Source of the DNA: Deinococcus aerophilus
GTDB lineage: Bacteria; Deinococcota; Deinococci; Deinococcales; Deinococcaceae
Length of the DNA: 64,000 bases
NCBI RefSeq assembly: GCF_014647075.1
Contig: NZ_BMOM01000015.1
Span: 1-64,000, forward strand
Reading direction: 5' to 3'
The notes beneath the pieces were generated by a model. It saw only the letters and a program-made list of their open reading frames with translations. It was not told where the DNA came from and made no database searches. The translations under genes and the position numbers were made by a program. Below, in pieces: positions 23,575 through 33,761 of the stretch (positions are counted from its first letter, which is position 1; every line of letters starts with the position of its first letter).

Positions 23575-24399
23575 ATGGACCCCACAGAACGTACCCGGCA
23601 CAACGCCCGGCTGTTCGACGCGCTGGCCCCCAGCTACGACCGCCTGGGTTTTCTGTCGCTGACGGCGCGGCATCTGGCCGGGCGTTTTGGGACCGCGCCC
23701 GGCGAGACCCTGCTGGACGTGATGACCGGCACCGGCACGCTGGCCCTGGCCCTGGCCGGGGAGGTAGGAGCGCAGGGCCGGGTGGTGGGCGCCGACCTGT
23801 CACCGGGCATGCTGACGGTGGCGCGGGCCCGGGCTGCCGGGCAGCCCACACTGTCTTTCGTGGAAGCCGACGCGACGGCGCTGCCCTTTGACGACGCCAC
23901 CTTTGACGGCGTGGCCTGCGCCTCGGGCCTGTTCTTCGTGCCCGATATGGAGGCGGCGCTGCGCGAGTGGCGGCGGGTGCTGCGTCCGGGCGGACGGGTG
24001 GCCTTTTCCTCGTTCGGCCAGGGCCTGATGGGCGAATTGCCGGAGCGCTGGCGCACGGCGCTGGGGGCAGTCGGCGTGAACCCTGGCTTTCCGCCGCTGG
24101 GCCGCCTGCCCTCTCCCGAGGTGGCGGCCGACCTGCTGCGGGCAGCGGGCTTTACCGAGGTGCGGGCCGACCTTGAGGAGCTGCCCTACACCCTCCCGAC
24201 GCCCGAGGCCCGCTGGGCCGACATCGAGGCCGGCATGGAAGGTGGGCCCCTGCCCGGCCTGCTCCCTGAAGTGCGCCGCCGGGTCCAGGCCGATCACCTG
24301 GCCGAACTGCGCGCGCTGTTCGCCGATGGGCCACTGACCGTACCGCTGCCGGTGCTGATCGCCACCGGGCGGCGCGCCGCCCCGGAGCCGGAAAGCTGA
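23575..24399 (+). CDS. Class I SAM-dependent methyltransferase (UbiE-like)
   Basis: 274 residues. UbiE/MenG-type opening (RHNARLFDALAPSYDRLGFLS), motif I LLDVMTGTGTLALALA, then GADLSPGML and a LRPGGRVAFSSFG stretch. Probably methylates a small molecule. It is more divergent than a typical demethylmenaquinone methyltransferase, so I do not assign a pathway. Confidence 0.82.
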   Translation: MDPTERTRHNARLFDALAPSYDRLGFLSLTARHLAGRFGTAPGETLLDVMTGTGTLALALAGEVGAQGRVVGADLSPGMLTVARARAAGQPTLSFVEADATALPFDDATFDGVACASGLFFVPDMEAALREWRRVLRPGGRVAFSSFGQGLMGELPERWRTALGAVGVNPGFPPLGRLPSPEVAADLLRAAGFTEVRADLEELPYTLPTPEARWADIEAGMEGGPLPGLLPEVRRRVQADHLAELRALFADGPLTVPLPVLIATGRRAAPEPES

Positions 24400-24435
24400 C
24401 TTTTGGTGGACGCAACCCAGGCGTCCATGAGCGCG

Positions 24436-24441
24436 TAATGT
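24436..24441 (+). promoter_or_regulatory. Leaderless-type -10 element (TAATGT)
   Basis: TAATGT contains the first possible ATG (24438) and ends five bases before the second ATG (24447), so the second is favoured as start. Confidence 0.45.
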
Positions 24442-24446
24442 GCGAT

Positions 24447-25202
24447 ATGACGAACCCGGATGGCAAGCCCTCCCCGAACGGGACCGGTTCCGACCCGGCT
24501 GGCCCCGAGCCGACCCCCACCACCCGGGAGCCCGGAACGACCCGTTCGCGCACACCGCAGGGCAACGCGCCCTCCTGGGTGGACGAGGTGCTGGGCACCC
24601 CGGCAAGGGGCACAGCCGACCGCGATCCACCCGCGTTCTCCGGTTCCCCGCGCCCCGACCTCAGCAAGTCGCCGGCGGGCAGCGACGACCTGCGGATTCC
24701 GGGCCACGGCCCCGCCCAGGACCGCCCCAGCCCGTCGCGACCTCCCACCGCCCCCCCCCGGTCAGACGGCTGGGCCACCGGAGCCACCGCCGAAGCAGAC
24801 TCCAGCGGGCCGGCCCGCGGCTTCGGGTCCTGGGGAGATCCGCAGCGGCAACCGGTGCCGTCTCCCCAGGTCACGGGTCCAGACTTCGGGGACGTGGCCC
24901 AGAAGCGGCTGGTCGCCGGACTCCTCGCCATCGTCCTGGGCAGCCTGGGCATCCACAAGTTCTACCTGGGCCTGAACACCCAGGGCGCGATCATCCTGGG
25001 GACCAACATCGGCGTGTGGGTTCTGGCCCTGCTGCTGGGCGTGGTCACGCTGGGCCTGGGGCTGATCATCACGGTTCCGCTCGCCGGATTGATCAGCACC
25101 GCGCTGGGGGTCCTCGGCCTGATCGAGGGTGTCCTGTACCTTACCAAATCCGACGCCGACTTCGAGCGCGAGTATCTGGCCGGCCACAAACCCTGGCTGT
25201 AA
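24447..25202 (+). CDS. TM2 domain-containing protein
   Basis: 251 residues. A disordered Pro/Ser/Gly-rich N-terminal region of about 150 residues precedes a TM2 domain: KRLVAGLLAIVLGSLGIHKFYLGL, then two closely spaced hydrophobic helices and the tail FEREYLAGHKPWL. TM2 proteins are small membrane proteins of unclear function. The ATG at 24447 is chosen over 24438 because the latter lies inside the -10 hexamer. Confidence 0.85.
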   Translation: MTNPDGKPSPNGTGSDPAGPEPTPTTREPGTTRSRTPQGNAPSWVDEVLGTPARGTADRDPPAFSGSPRPDLSKSPAGSDDLRIPGHGPAQDRPSPSRPPTAPPRSDGWATGATAEADSSGPARGFGSWGDPQRQPVPSPQVTGPDFGDVAQKRLVAGLLAIVLGSLGIHKFYLGLNTQGAIILGTNIGVWVLALLLGVVTLGLGLIITVPLAGLISTALGVLGLIEGVLYLTKSDADFEREYLAGHKPWL

Positions 25203-25235
25203 TGGCCGGCCCCTCCTCCCCCAGCCCCACGCGGC

Positions 25236-26549
25236 CTACACCGACAGGGCGCCCTGGATGTCGGCCTGCAGGTCGGCCAGGGCCTCCACGCCCACGCTCA
25301 TGCGGATGGTCTGCGGCGTGACTCCGGCGGCGTGGCGGGCGGCCTCGGGCACGCGGCCGTGGGTGGTCGTCCAGGGATGCACCACCAGCGAGCGCACGTC
25401 TCCCAGGTTGGGGGCGATTCTCAGCACCCGCAGCCGCGAGAGGAACGCCGCCGGATCGGGCACCTCGAAGGTGAGCACCGCCCCGAACCCGCCGCGCAGG
25501 TACCGCTGCGCCTGGGCGTGGAAGGGATGCTCCGGCAACCCCGGATAGCTCACCTGCCCCACCGCCGGATGGACCTGCAGCCACCGGGCCAGCGCCAGGG
25601 CGCTCTCGCTCTCGCGTGACAGGCGCAGCGGCAGCGTCTCCAGGCCCTGCGCGATCAGGAAGGCGCTGTGGGGAGCCAGCGTCATGCCCAGCTGGTGCGC
25701 GCCCAGCCAGCGCTGCCGCCACGCCAGGGCCGCGTCGCCGCGCAGATGCAGCACGCTGTTTGTCCCACCCTCGGTGAAGACTGGCAGGCGGCCCAGCTCC
25801 TGGTGGGTGCCCACCGTGACGCTGCCGCCAAGCACGCTGCCGTGTCCACCGGCCCACTTGGTCAGCGACTGCGACACGATGTCTGCGCCGTGCTCCAGCG
25901 GGCGGCACAGAAACCCCACGCCGCCACAGGTGTTGTCGATGGCGAGCAGCGCGCCGTGCTCGTGCGCGATCTGTGCCAGCGGCTCAATGTCGGCGATGTC
26001 CCCGGCGGGGTTGCTGATCATCTCGGCCCACACGAGCCGGGTGTTGTCCTGCATCGCGGCCCGCACGGCCTGTGGGGTGTTCTCCACCAGCGTGGCCCGG
26101 ATGCCCATCAGCGGCAGGATGTTGCTGAGCATGCCGGTGGTGCCGCCGAACAGGCTGGACGCCGAAACCACGTGGTCCCCGGCCCGGCACACGCTCAGGA
26201 TGGCCGTCAACGTGGCGGCCTGCCCGCTGGCGACCGCCACCGTGGCCGCGCCCCCCTCCAGCGCACTCACACGCGCCTCCAGCGCACGTACCGTGGGATT
26301 TTGCAGGCGGGCGTAGCTCAGGCCGGTGTTGTTCTGGAACTCCTCCTGCGCCTCCTCCAGCGTCTCAAACTGGAAGGCGGCGGCCGCGTGGATCGGAATC
26401 CCGATGGTCTGGCCCAGGCCCCGCGGAATGGCCGACTGTACGGCGGTGGTCTCGTAGCTCCAGCTCCCGGGACCGGTGGAGTCCTCTCCCCCGCGCTCGA
26501 CATGCGGGGTACCGGGGGTCGGGGAACGCTGCGGCTGGTCGTCAGTCAT
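25236..26549 (-). CDS. PLP-dependent O-acetylhomoserine sulfhydrylase-type enzyme
   Basis: 437 residues, Cys/Met metabolism PLP family. Visible motifs: SYARLQNPTVRALEARVSALEGG, AIDNTCGGVGF with the PLP-contact aspartate, and SQSLTKWAGGHG with the Schiff-base lysine. The region LVVHPWTTTHG near the C-terminus matches O-acetyl-L-homoserine sulfhydrylases (MetY), which make homocysteine or methionine from O-acetylhomoserine; methionine gamma-lyase activity cannot be excluded. Both a TAGCGT hexamer and an embedded GGAGG precede the ATG. Confidence 0.85.
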   Translation of the reverse strand: MTDDQPQRSPTPGTPHVERGGEDSTGPGSWSYETTAVQSAIPRGLGQTIGIPIHAAAAFQFETLEEAQEEFQNNTGLSYARLQNPTVRALEARVSALEGGAATVAVASGQAATLTAILSVCRAGDHVVSASSLFGGTTGMLSNILPLMGIRATLVENTPQAVRAAMQDNTRLVWAEMISNPAGDIADIEPLAQIAHEHGALLAIDNTCGGVGFLCRPLEHGADIVSQSLTKWAGGHGSVLGGSVTVGTHQELGRLPVFTEGGTNSVLHLRGDAALAWRQRWLGAHQLGMTLAPHSAFLIAQGLETLPLRLSRESESALALARWLQVHPAVGQVSYPGLPEHPFHAQAQRYLRGGFGAVLTFEVPDPAAFLSRLRVLRIAPNLGDVRSLVVHPWTTTHGRVPEAARHAAGVTPQTIRMSVGVEALADLQADIQGALSV

Positions 26550-26555
26550 GCCTCC

Positions 26556-26561
26556 ACGCTA
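26556..26561 (-). promoter_or_regulatory. Leaderless-type -10 element (TAGCGT)
   Basis: TAGCGT on the minus strand ends six bases before ATG 26549; the spacer GGAGGC could double as a ribosome binding site for a longer transcript. Confidence 0.4.
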
Positions 26562-26635
26562 CGCCGGCAGCGGCAGCCAGAGGTCCGGCCTGTCCGCACC
26601 ACCTGCGCCGCGTCCCGGATCCTCAGGACCGGACC

Positions 26636-27064
26636 TCAGGAGTGGGGAGACGTCGGCGGCGTGGCCCCCTCCTGCCCCGCCGGCCGGGAAGCCTTCAGAA
26701 CGTCGCGGATTTCCGCGAGCAGCTTTTCCTGGTTGGAGGGCTCAGTAACCGCCGCCTTCTTCTCGCGCTTGAAGCGCTCCATCAGGCGGTTGACCGGCAC
26801 GAGGACGAGAAAGTAGATCACCGAGGCGGTGATCAGGAAATTCACCAGCGCCGTCAGAAAGGTGCCGTATTTAAAGATGCTGCCGTTCACCGTGAACTGA
26901 AGCGTATCGAAGTTCGGCACGCCCCCGAAAATCCCGATGATGGGCATGATCACGCCCTGGGTAAAGGCGGTGACCACCCCACTGAAAGCGGCCCCGATGA
27001 TGACGCCGACGGCCAGATCAATCAGGTTGCCGCGCAGCAGAAACTTCTTGAACCCATCGAACAT
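26636..27064 (-). CDS. mscL: Large-conductance mechanosensitive channel
   Basis: 142 residues from ATG 27064 (MFDGFKKFLLRGNLIDLAVGVIIG, the usual MscL N-terminus); the open frame extends 50 codons further upstream into non-homologous sequence. Two transmembrane helices flank a periplasmic loop, and the C-terminal amphipathic helix (EKLLAEIRDVLKA) is present. Homopentameric channel that releases solutes during hypo-osmotic shock. Confidence 0.95.
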   Translation of the reverse strand: MFDGFKKFLLRGNLIDLAVGVIIGAAFSGVVTAFTQGVIMPIIGIFGGVPNFDTLQFTVNGSIFKYGTFLTALVNFLITASVIYFLVLVPVNRLMERFKREKKAAVTEPSNQEKLLAEIRDVLKASRPAGQEGATPPTSPHS

Positions 27065-27102
27065 GCCCTGGAGTCTGCGGTGGCCCGCTCCTTCCGGCAA
27101 TG

Positions 27103-27140
27103 GCGTGGACCCCGGCTGCCTAGACAGTCGGGGTCCACGC
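27103..27140 (-). terminator. Long perfect inverted repeat, candidate terminator
   Basis: 12-bp arms GCGTGGACCCCG / CGGGGTCCACGC with a 14-base loop, between the DUF512 protein gene and mscL. There is no T-run, so it could be a Rho-aided terminator or an mRNA-stability element. Confidence 0.5.
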
Positions 27141-27155
27141 AGGGCAGCCTTGCGC

Positions 27156-28670
<1,515 letters not shown>

Positions 28671-28917
28671 AGAATCACCCCTCGTGGCCCCCGGCGGCGT
28701 CCGTGCTGGCGCCGTGCATTTGCTGGCGCTGTGCCTTCACCGCGGTGGTCCGGCTCCTGGGGCTGACTTCCAGACACCATGTCTGCGGCCCCGCTTCAAG
28801 CAAAGCAGCATAACAGGCCGCGCGTGGCCACGGGTGTGAGTCAGGTCGCCTTCGCGTGGGGCGTTCTGCGGCTCCGTCTGGACGGCGCGGCCCACCATGC
28901 CCGGCCCCCGCGCCTGT

Positions 28918-28923
28918 TAGCCT
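28918..28923 (+). promoter_or_regulatory. Leaderless-type -10 element (TAGCCT)
   Basis: TAGCCT ends seven bases before the GTG at 28931. Confidence 0.5.
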
Positions 28924-28930
28924 GCGCCCC

Positions 28931-30280
28931 GTGAGCCGCTCCGGACTGTCCGACACCATCGCCGCCATTGCCACCGCGCCGGGCAGCGCGGGCGTGGGCA
29001 TCGTGAGGGTCAGCGGACCGCGCGCGCTGGAGGTGGCCGACGGTCTGTTCCGGGGCCGCCGCCGACCCTCGCGCGTGGCGGGCGGGCGCTTTCTGTTCGG
29101 CCAGCTGGTTGCTGCGTCCCCGGCCGATGGCACGGCCCCCGAGGTGCTGGATGAGGGCCTGTGTCTGGTGTTCCGCGGCCCCCACAGCTACACCGGGGAC
29201 GACGTGGTGGAACTGCAATCGCACGGCAGCCCCGCAGTGTTGAGCCGCGTGCTGGCGCGCACGCTGGAACTGGGGGCGCGTCCGGCCCGGCCCGGCGAGT
29301 TCACGCTGCGGGCCTACCTGGCCGGCCGGCTGGACCTGGCACAGGCCGAAGCCGTGCTGAATCTGGTCGAGGCCCAGACCGACGCGGCCCGGCGGCAGGC
29401 CAGCCTGGGTCTGGCCGGAGCGCTGGGGACCCAGGTGGCGGCCATCGCCGCGCAGCTGATCCGGACCCTCGCGGCGCTGCAGGCCATGCTGGATTACCCC
29501 GAGGAAGGCGTGCCCGACGAGGACCGCGCCGCGCCGCTGGCCGCCGCGACCACCCAGCTGCGGACCCTGCTGGGCAGCGCCCGCGCCGGACAGGTGGCAA
29601 CCCGGGGCGCCCGCCTCGCGCTGATCGGCCGGCCCAATGCGGGCAAGAGCAGTCTGCTCAACGCGCTGGTCGGCTATGAGCGCAGCATCGTGACCCCCAT
29701 CCCCGGCACCACCCGCGACTACCTGGAAGCGGGGCTGGAACTCTCGGGCGTTCCGGTCACCCTGGTCGACACCGCCGGCGTCCGCGAGACCGAGGACGAC
29801 ATTGAGGCGGCGGGGGTAAAACAGGCCCTGGCGCTGGCAGAGGCCGCCGACCTGGTGCTGGTGCTGGAAGACGGCAGCGTGCCCCGCGAACCCGCCACAC
29901 CCCTGCAGTCGGCCGAGTGGCCGCAGGGGGCCCGGGTGATCGGCCTGCGGACCAAGGCCGACCTGCCGGCGGCGTGGAGCGCCGAGGGGGTGCTGGGGGT
30001 CAGCGCCCGCACCGGACAAGGCCTGCCCGAACTGCGTGAGGCTGTCGGCCGGGCGCTGCTGGGGGACGCCGCCCGTGGAGAAGCGTGGCTGACCACCGAA
30101 CGGCAGGCCGATGCGGCGCGGCGGGCGCTGTTCCATGTCGAGGCGGCTGCGCAGTTGCCCGACGAACTCGCCAGCTATGAGCTGGAAGAGGCTCTGCGCG
30201 CCCTTTCGGAGCTGACCGGGCAGGACGTTCAGGAAGACGTGGTGGACGCCGTGTTCCGTAACTTCTGCGTCGGGAAGTAG
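28931..30280 (+). CDS. mnmE: tRNA uridine-5-carboxymethylaminomethyl(34) GTPase MnmE
   Basis: 449 residues from GTG 28931. N-terminal tetrahydrofolate-binding domain ([23 protein letters not shown]), central helical domain, and an inserted GTPase with G1 GRPNAGKSS (about residue 233), G3 DTAGVRE and G4 TKAD. The C-terminus ends with FCVGK, the C-[IVL]-GK ending containing the essential cysteine. With MnmG it modifies the wobble uridine of tRNAs. The usual partner mnmG is not in this window. Confidence 0.96.
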   Translation: MSRSGLSDTIAAIATAPGSAGVGIVRVSGPRALEVADGLFRGRRRPSRVAGGRFLFGQLVAASPADGTAPEVLDEGLCLVFRGPHSYTGDDVVELQSHGSPAVLSRVLARTLELGARPARPGEFTLRAYLAGRLDLAQAEAVLNLVEAQTDAARRQASLGLAGALGTQVAAIAAQLIRTLAALQAMLDYPEEGVPDEDRAAPLAAATTQLRTLLGSARAGQVATRGARLALIGRPNAGKSSLLNALVGYERSIVTPIPGTTRDYLEAGLELSGVPVTLVDTAGVRETEDDIEAAGVKQALALAEAADLVLVLEDGSVPREPATPLQSAEWPQGARVIGLRTKADLPAAWSAEGVLGVSARTGQGLPELREAVGRALLGDAARGEAWLTTERQADAARRALFHVEAAAQLPDELASYELEEALRALSELTGQDVQEDVVDAVFRNFCVGK

Positions 30281-30495
30281 GGACTGGATTGAGGCTGGCT
30301 CCCCGACCCCAGAGGTCGCTGAACCCAGCACGATGAGCTTCTTCAACACATGAGAACCACTCATGAGAGCAGGTATAGGCAGTCCTGCAGGGACAGGGCC
30401 GTTCAAAAGGACGCCGCCGCCGCGCACCGCGCCAGCACAGGGTCCGCGCTGCCGCCCGATCATGGCCTGATCATGGTGCCTAGGAACAATGGCAC

Positions 30496-30837
30496 TCAGG
30501 TGTTACCGGCGGGCCACCACAGCGCCGCAGCGACGGCGCGGGCCACCAAGTCAGGTCTCTGCGCACACGGGCTGTATGAGAAGAGTTCCATCACCCCGCT
30601 TTCTGAATATACCGAGAGACCATTCTCATTAAAAAACATGGCATTCGCATCAATATCATTCAGCAGCCGCCGATCAGCCGCCAGCCGATGAAAAAGTCGA
30701 AGATGATTCTTAAATGAAAGGAAATTTATTTTCCTCATCATTAAGTCGTTATGTCTTGCATCTATATGGCCGGCACGGCGCTGAATGAACCAGTGAGCGA
30801 CAGATTTCAACCCCCCAATGGGACGCACCCGGAGCAT
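30496..30837 (-). CDS. Hypothetical protein, low confidence
   Basis: 113-codon open frame within the AT-rich region. The middle part (residues 32-80, e.g. NFLSFKNHLRLFHRLAADRRLL) has plausible amino acid composition, but I recognise no family and see no ribosome binding site. It could be a degraded or recently acquired gene, or chance coding in a regulatory region. Confidence 0.25.
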   Translation of the reverse strand: MLRVRPIGGLKSVAHWFIQRRAGHIDARHNDLMMRKINFLSFKNHLRLFHRLAADRRLLNDIDANAMFFNENGLSVYSESGVMELFSYSPCAQRPDLVARAVAAALWWPAGNT

Positions 30838-30852
30838 GACAGATCAATATTT

Positions 30853-30881
30853 TTCACACAGTTCGGTAAAAAGTGTATAAT
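30853..30881 (+). promoter_or_regulatory. Near-consensus sigma-70 promoter of the exopolysaccharide operon
   Basis: TTCACA (-35) and TATAAT (-10) separated by exactly 17 bases. The -10 is a perfect match, the -35 five of six. Transcription would begin about 80 bases before the pelF-like ATG at 30970, which has a GGAG ribosome binding site, so this is a conventional leadered transcript. Confidence 0.75.
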
Positions 30882-30969
30882 TCCTCTCAACCGTCACCTG
30901 TTTGGGTAGGGTCACTTGAAATTTTCGCCGTCACAGTGTGCGAATCGTTACGCAAGCCGGAGCTTACAG

Positions 30970-32433
30970 ATGACAAACCTCACATCCTCAGCGCCACCCA
31001 TCGTTGCCCTCTATACCGAGGGAACCTATCCTCAGGCCCACGGTGGCGTCAGCGTGTGGGTCGATCAGCTGGTCAACGGATTAACCGACCATGAGTTCAA
31101 GGTGCAGGCGATCTCCGGGCTGCCGTTTGTACGCCCCGCCCTCACCGTACCCGCGAACGTCTCATACACCCAGGTTCCGCTGTGGGGAGACGTGCCGGCC
31201 GCCGGTCGGCCCAGCCGTGAACGCCGGCAACAGGTGTACGAGGCCTACGGCAACCTGCTGTACGGCCTGTGCACCATGAACCTCGACGCATTCGGCACCG
31301 CGCTGCAGGCCCTGAGCGTGCTGGGCCGCCAGGGCAGCTTCACGGCGCTGCTGGACACCGCCCGCGCCTCGCGCCTGACACTGGAGCTGTGGTCGGCGCA
31401 CGCCGCCGCGCAGCGCGACAGCGCAGACAGCGGCGGCCCCCGGCTGCCCATGCCCACAGTGGCCGACGCCCTGGATGTTCACGTCTGGCTGGAACACGCC
31501 CTGCGTCCGCTGGCCCACCCCGCCCCCGAGGCCCAGATCGGCCACGCGGTCAGCAATGGATTTGCCGCACTGCTGGCCCTGAACGGCCAGTGGACCCACG
31601 GAACGCCCTTCATGCTCACCGAGCACGGCGTCTATATGCGCGAGCGCTATCTCGAGTTCCGCGGCGGTTCCTACAGCCCCGGGTACAAGAGCATGCTGCT
31701 GCGCTTTTACCGCCTGCTGTGCAGCCTGGCGTACCGCGAGGCAGTGCTTGTGCTGCCCGGCTCGCACTACAACCGGCGCTGGGAAGAGCGGCTGGGCGCG
31801 CACCCGGACAAGATCAAGTGCGTTTACAACGGCATTGACCCGGACATCTTCCCGATCGCCGATCAGGAGCCGGCCGAGAGCGTGGTGAGCTGGGTGGGCC
31901 GCATCGATCCCCTCAAGGACATCGAGACCCTGATCCGCGCCTTCGATCTGGTGCGCCGCCACAACACGGGAGCCCGGCTGCGGCTGTTCGGCGGCACGCC
32001 GGCCGGCAACGAGGGCTACCTGCGCAAGTGTCAGGGCCTGACCCACGAGCTGCACCTGCAAGACCACGTGACCTTCGAGGGCCGGGTCCAGAACATCACC
32101 GACGCCTACCGCGCCGGACAGGTGGTGGCCCTCACCAGCGTCAGCGAGGGCTTTCCGTACACGGTGCTGGAGGGCATGGCTATGGGCCGGCCGCCGGTGG
32201 CCACCCGGGTGGGCGGCGTTCCCGAGGCGGTGGGCGAGGCCGGCCTGATCGTGCAGCCCCGCGACCATCAGGGTGTGGCGAGCGCCCTGTCGCGCCTGCT
32301 GGACGACGCCTCACTGCGCGCCCGGCTGGGCCGCGCCGCACGGGCGCGGGTCATGGAGATGTTCACGCTGGACGGCTGCCTGACCGCCTACCGCCGGGCC
32401 TACCCATTTGCCATGTCCGGGAGGGGCCTGTGA
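30970..32433 (+). CDS. pelF: PelF-like GT4 glycosyltransferase
   Basis: 487 residues from ATG 30970 (CCGGAG upstream; the frame extends 18 codons further). The family-specific segment LTEHGVYMRERYLEFRGG (about residues 216-233) is typical of PelF, and the C-terminal half is a GT-B domain with VVSWVGRIDPLKDIETLIRAF, an EGFPYTVLE E-x7-E motif and MGRPPVATRVGGVPE. PelF is the cytosolic transferase that polymerises Pel polysaccharide, a partly deacetylated GalNAc-rich polymer, in Pseudomonas. First gene of the operon; stop overlaps the next start by four bases. Confidence 0.85.
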   Translation: MTNLTSSAPPIVALYTEGTYPQAHGGVSVWVDQLVNGLTDHEFKVQAISGLPFVRPALTVPANVSYTQVPLWGDVPAAGRPSRERRQQVYEAYGNLLYGLCTMNLDAFGTALQALSVLGRQGSFTALLDTARASRLTLELWSAHAAAQRDSADSGGPRLPMPTVADALDVHVWLEHALRPLAHPAPEAQIGHAVSNGFAALLALNGQWTHGTPFMLTEHGVYMRERYLEFRGGSYSPGYKSMLLRFYRLLCSLAYREAVLVLPGSHYNRRWEERLGAHPDKIKCVYNGIDPDIFPIADQEPAESVVSWVGRIDPLKDIETLIRAFDLVRRHNTGARLRLFGGTPAGNEGYLRKCQGLTHELHLQDHVTFEGRVQNITDAYRAGQVVALTSVSEGFPYTVLEGMAMGRPPVATRVGGVPEAVGEAGLIVQPRDHQGVASALSRLLDDASLRARLGRAARARVMEMFTLDGCLTAYRRAYPFAMSGRGL

Positions 32434-33761
32434 CCCGCGCCGCGCCGCACCAGCTGCCCGGGCATCTGGCCACCCCCCGGCCGGTGCTGTCCGGGCGCCT
32501 GCTCGAGATTGACCGCCACCTGGCCCGTGAGCGCGAACACATCCTCGACGTCGAGGAACTGGCCGCGTATATGGAAGCCGATGGCGTGGGCGACGACATC
32601 CTGAAAAACACCCGGGGGCATGCGGGACTGTTCAGCGCGGCCGAACTGCTCTACCGCCAGGAAGGCACCGGACGGGCCGCCAACCGCGTGGCGTGGACGG
32701 TGGCCCCGAACTTTCCGTGGCAGATGCTGCTGCGCGGTCCCCTCTACCTGCCCTCCGGGGTGGCAGGCCTGCTGATTGCCCAGCAGCTTGGAATGGGCGC
32801 GGCGGCGGCCTTCATCTTCGCCTCGGCTTTCGGATGGGGCTGGACCATGGCGGTGGCGGGCGTGCGCTACAGCGAGCCCTTTGCAGTCCCGGGGCGCGCC
32901 CTGCGCATGACCCTGCTGATCGGCGGAGTGGTCGGGGTGCTGGGCGGAGCGCTGTGCGCCGGCACACTGATTGGCGCCGACACTGCCCTGGTGGGCGCCC
33001 TGATGGGCGGCGCGGTCTCGCTGGCCATCGCGGCGTCGGGCATCCTGCTGTCGCTGGGCCGGACCGTGCCCCTGATCGCGTCGTATGCCGCGCCGGTGCT
33101 CGCCGCGCTGCTGCTGCTGGTGTGGCCGTCCGTGGCAGTGACAGCCGCCGCGCTGGCCCTGCTCGCGCTGGTTCCGGCCGGCGTGGCCCTGCACGCCACC
33201 CGCCCGGTCGGTCTGCTGCCCGCCCGCTGGTCCACCCTGCGCCCGCACCTGCACCACGCCGTCTACGGCTGGTCGATGGCCGCCGCCTTCGTGGTGCTGA
33301 CCTTCCGGCTGGGCGCCTGGACCCTGCTGCCCATCGTGCTCAGCGCCGGCCTGCTGGAAGCCGGGGTCTGGCACGCCCAGGACTGGCTCAAGACGGCCAC
33401 CCGCGGCAGCCGGAACCTGCGCGCTTTGCGGCGCACCGGCCTGTGGGCGGTGCTGCTGTGCACCGGCGGCTACGGTGTGGCGCTGGCCCTGTGGACCGCG
33501 CTGGCGCTGGCCCTGCCGCTGCCCGAGAGCATTCAGCCGCAGCCCGGCGCCCTGTATCTGGTGCCGCTGTTCGGCGCGGCCCTGCTGCTCAGCGCGTGGC
33601 TGTCCAACCAGCGCCTGACCCGTCCCCTTTCCGGCATCTGGGCGCTGTGCGCCGCCGGACTGTTCCTCAACGTTTCCCTGGCCGTACTGGCCGCCGTGTT
33701 GATCCTCACCCTGATGCTGCCCACCGTCCAGGCCCTTTCTGACCCCCGGAGCTACCGATGA
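32430..33761 (+). CDS. Polytopic membrane protein of the exopolysaccharide operon
   Basis: 443 residues from GTG 32430, overlapping the pelF-like stop (GTGA) with GAGGGG upstream. About 85 hydrophilic residues (RLLEIDRHLAREREHILDVEEL) precede roughly 12 hydrophobic helices. Length and topology are like PelG, the membrane partner of PelF, but I see no clear PelG sequence signature. It may form the export channel or membrane anchor for the synthase. The fungal transferase Gtb3 carries GT4 and membrane regions in one protein, so a split version here is plausible. Confidence 0.6.
   Translation: MTRAAPHQLPGHLATPRPVLSGRLLEIDRHLAREREHILDVEELAAYMEADGVGDDILKNTRGHAGLFSAAELLYRQEGTGRAANRVAWTVAPNFPWQMLLRGPLYLPSGVAGLLIAQQLGMGAAAAFIFASAFGWGWTMAVAGVRYSEPFAVPGRALRMTLLIGGVVGVLGGALCAGTLIGADTALVGALMGGAVSLAIAASGILLSLGRTVPLIASYAAPVLAALLLLVWPSVAVTAAALALLALVPAGVALHATRPVGLLPARWSTLRPHLHHAVYGWSMAAAFVVLTFRLGAWTLLPIVLSAGLLEAGVWHAQDWLKTATRGSRNLRALRRTGLWAVLLCTGGYGVALALWTALALALPLPESIQPQPGALYLVPLFGAALLLSAWLSNQRLTRPLSGIWALCAAGLFLNVSLAVLAAVLILTLMLPTVQALSDPRSYR

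Larger units (their letters stand above)
30281..30969. other. AT-rich intergenic region upstream of the exopolysaccharide operon
   Basis: About 690 bases without a confident gene. From about 30590 to 30930 the base composition is visibly much richer in A and T than the rest of the window. It contains a short direct repeat (CATGAG at about 30342 and 30363), the inverted repeat AGGAAA/TTTCCT near 30720, an unassigned minus-strand open frame, and the operon promoter at 30853-30881. The base composition suggests foreign origin or an extended regulatory region. Confidence 0.6.

Noticed and set aside
30350..30691. 113-codon plus-strand frame after mnmE
   Set aside because: No ribosome binding site, no homology, and it overlaps the AT-rich control region; composition looks random.
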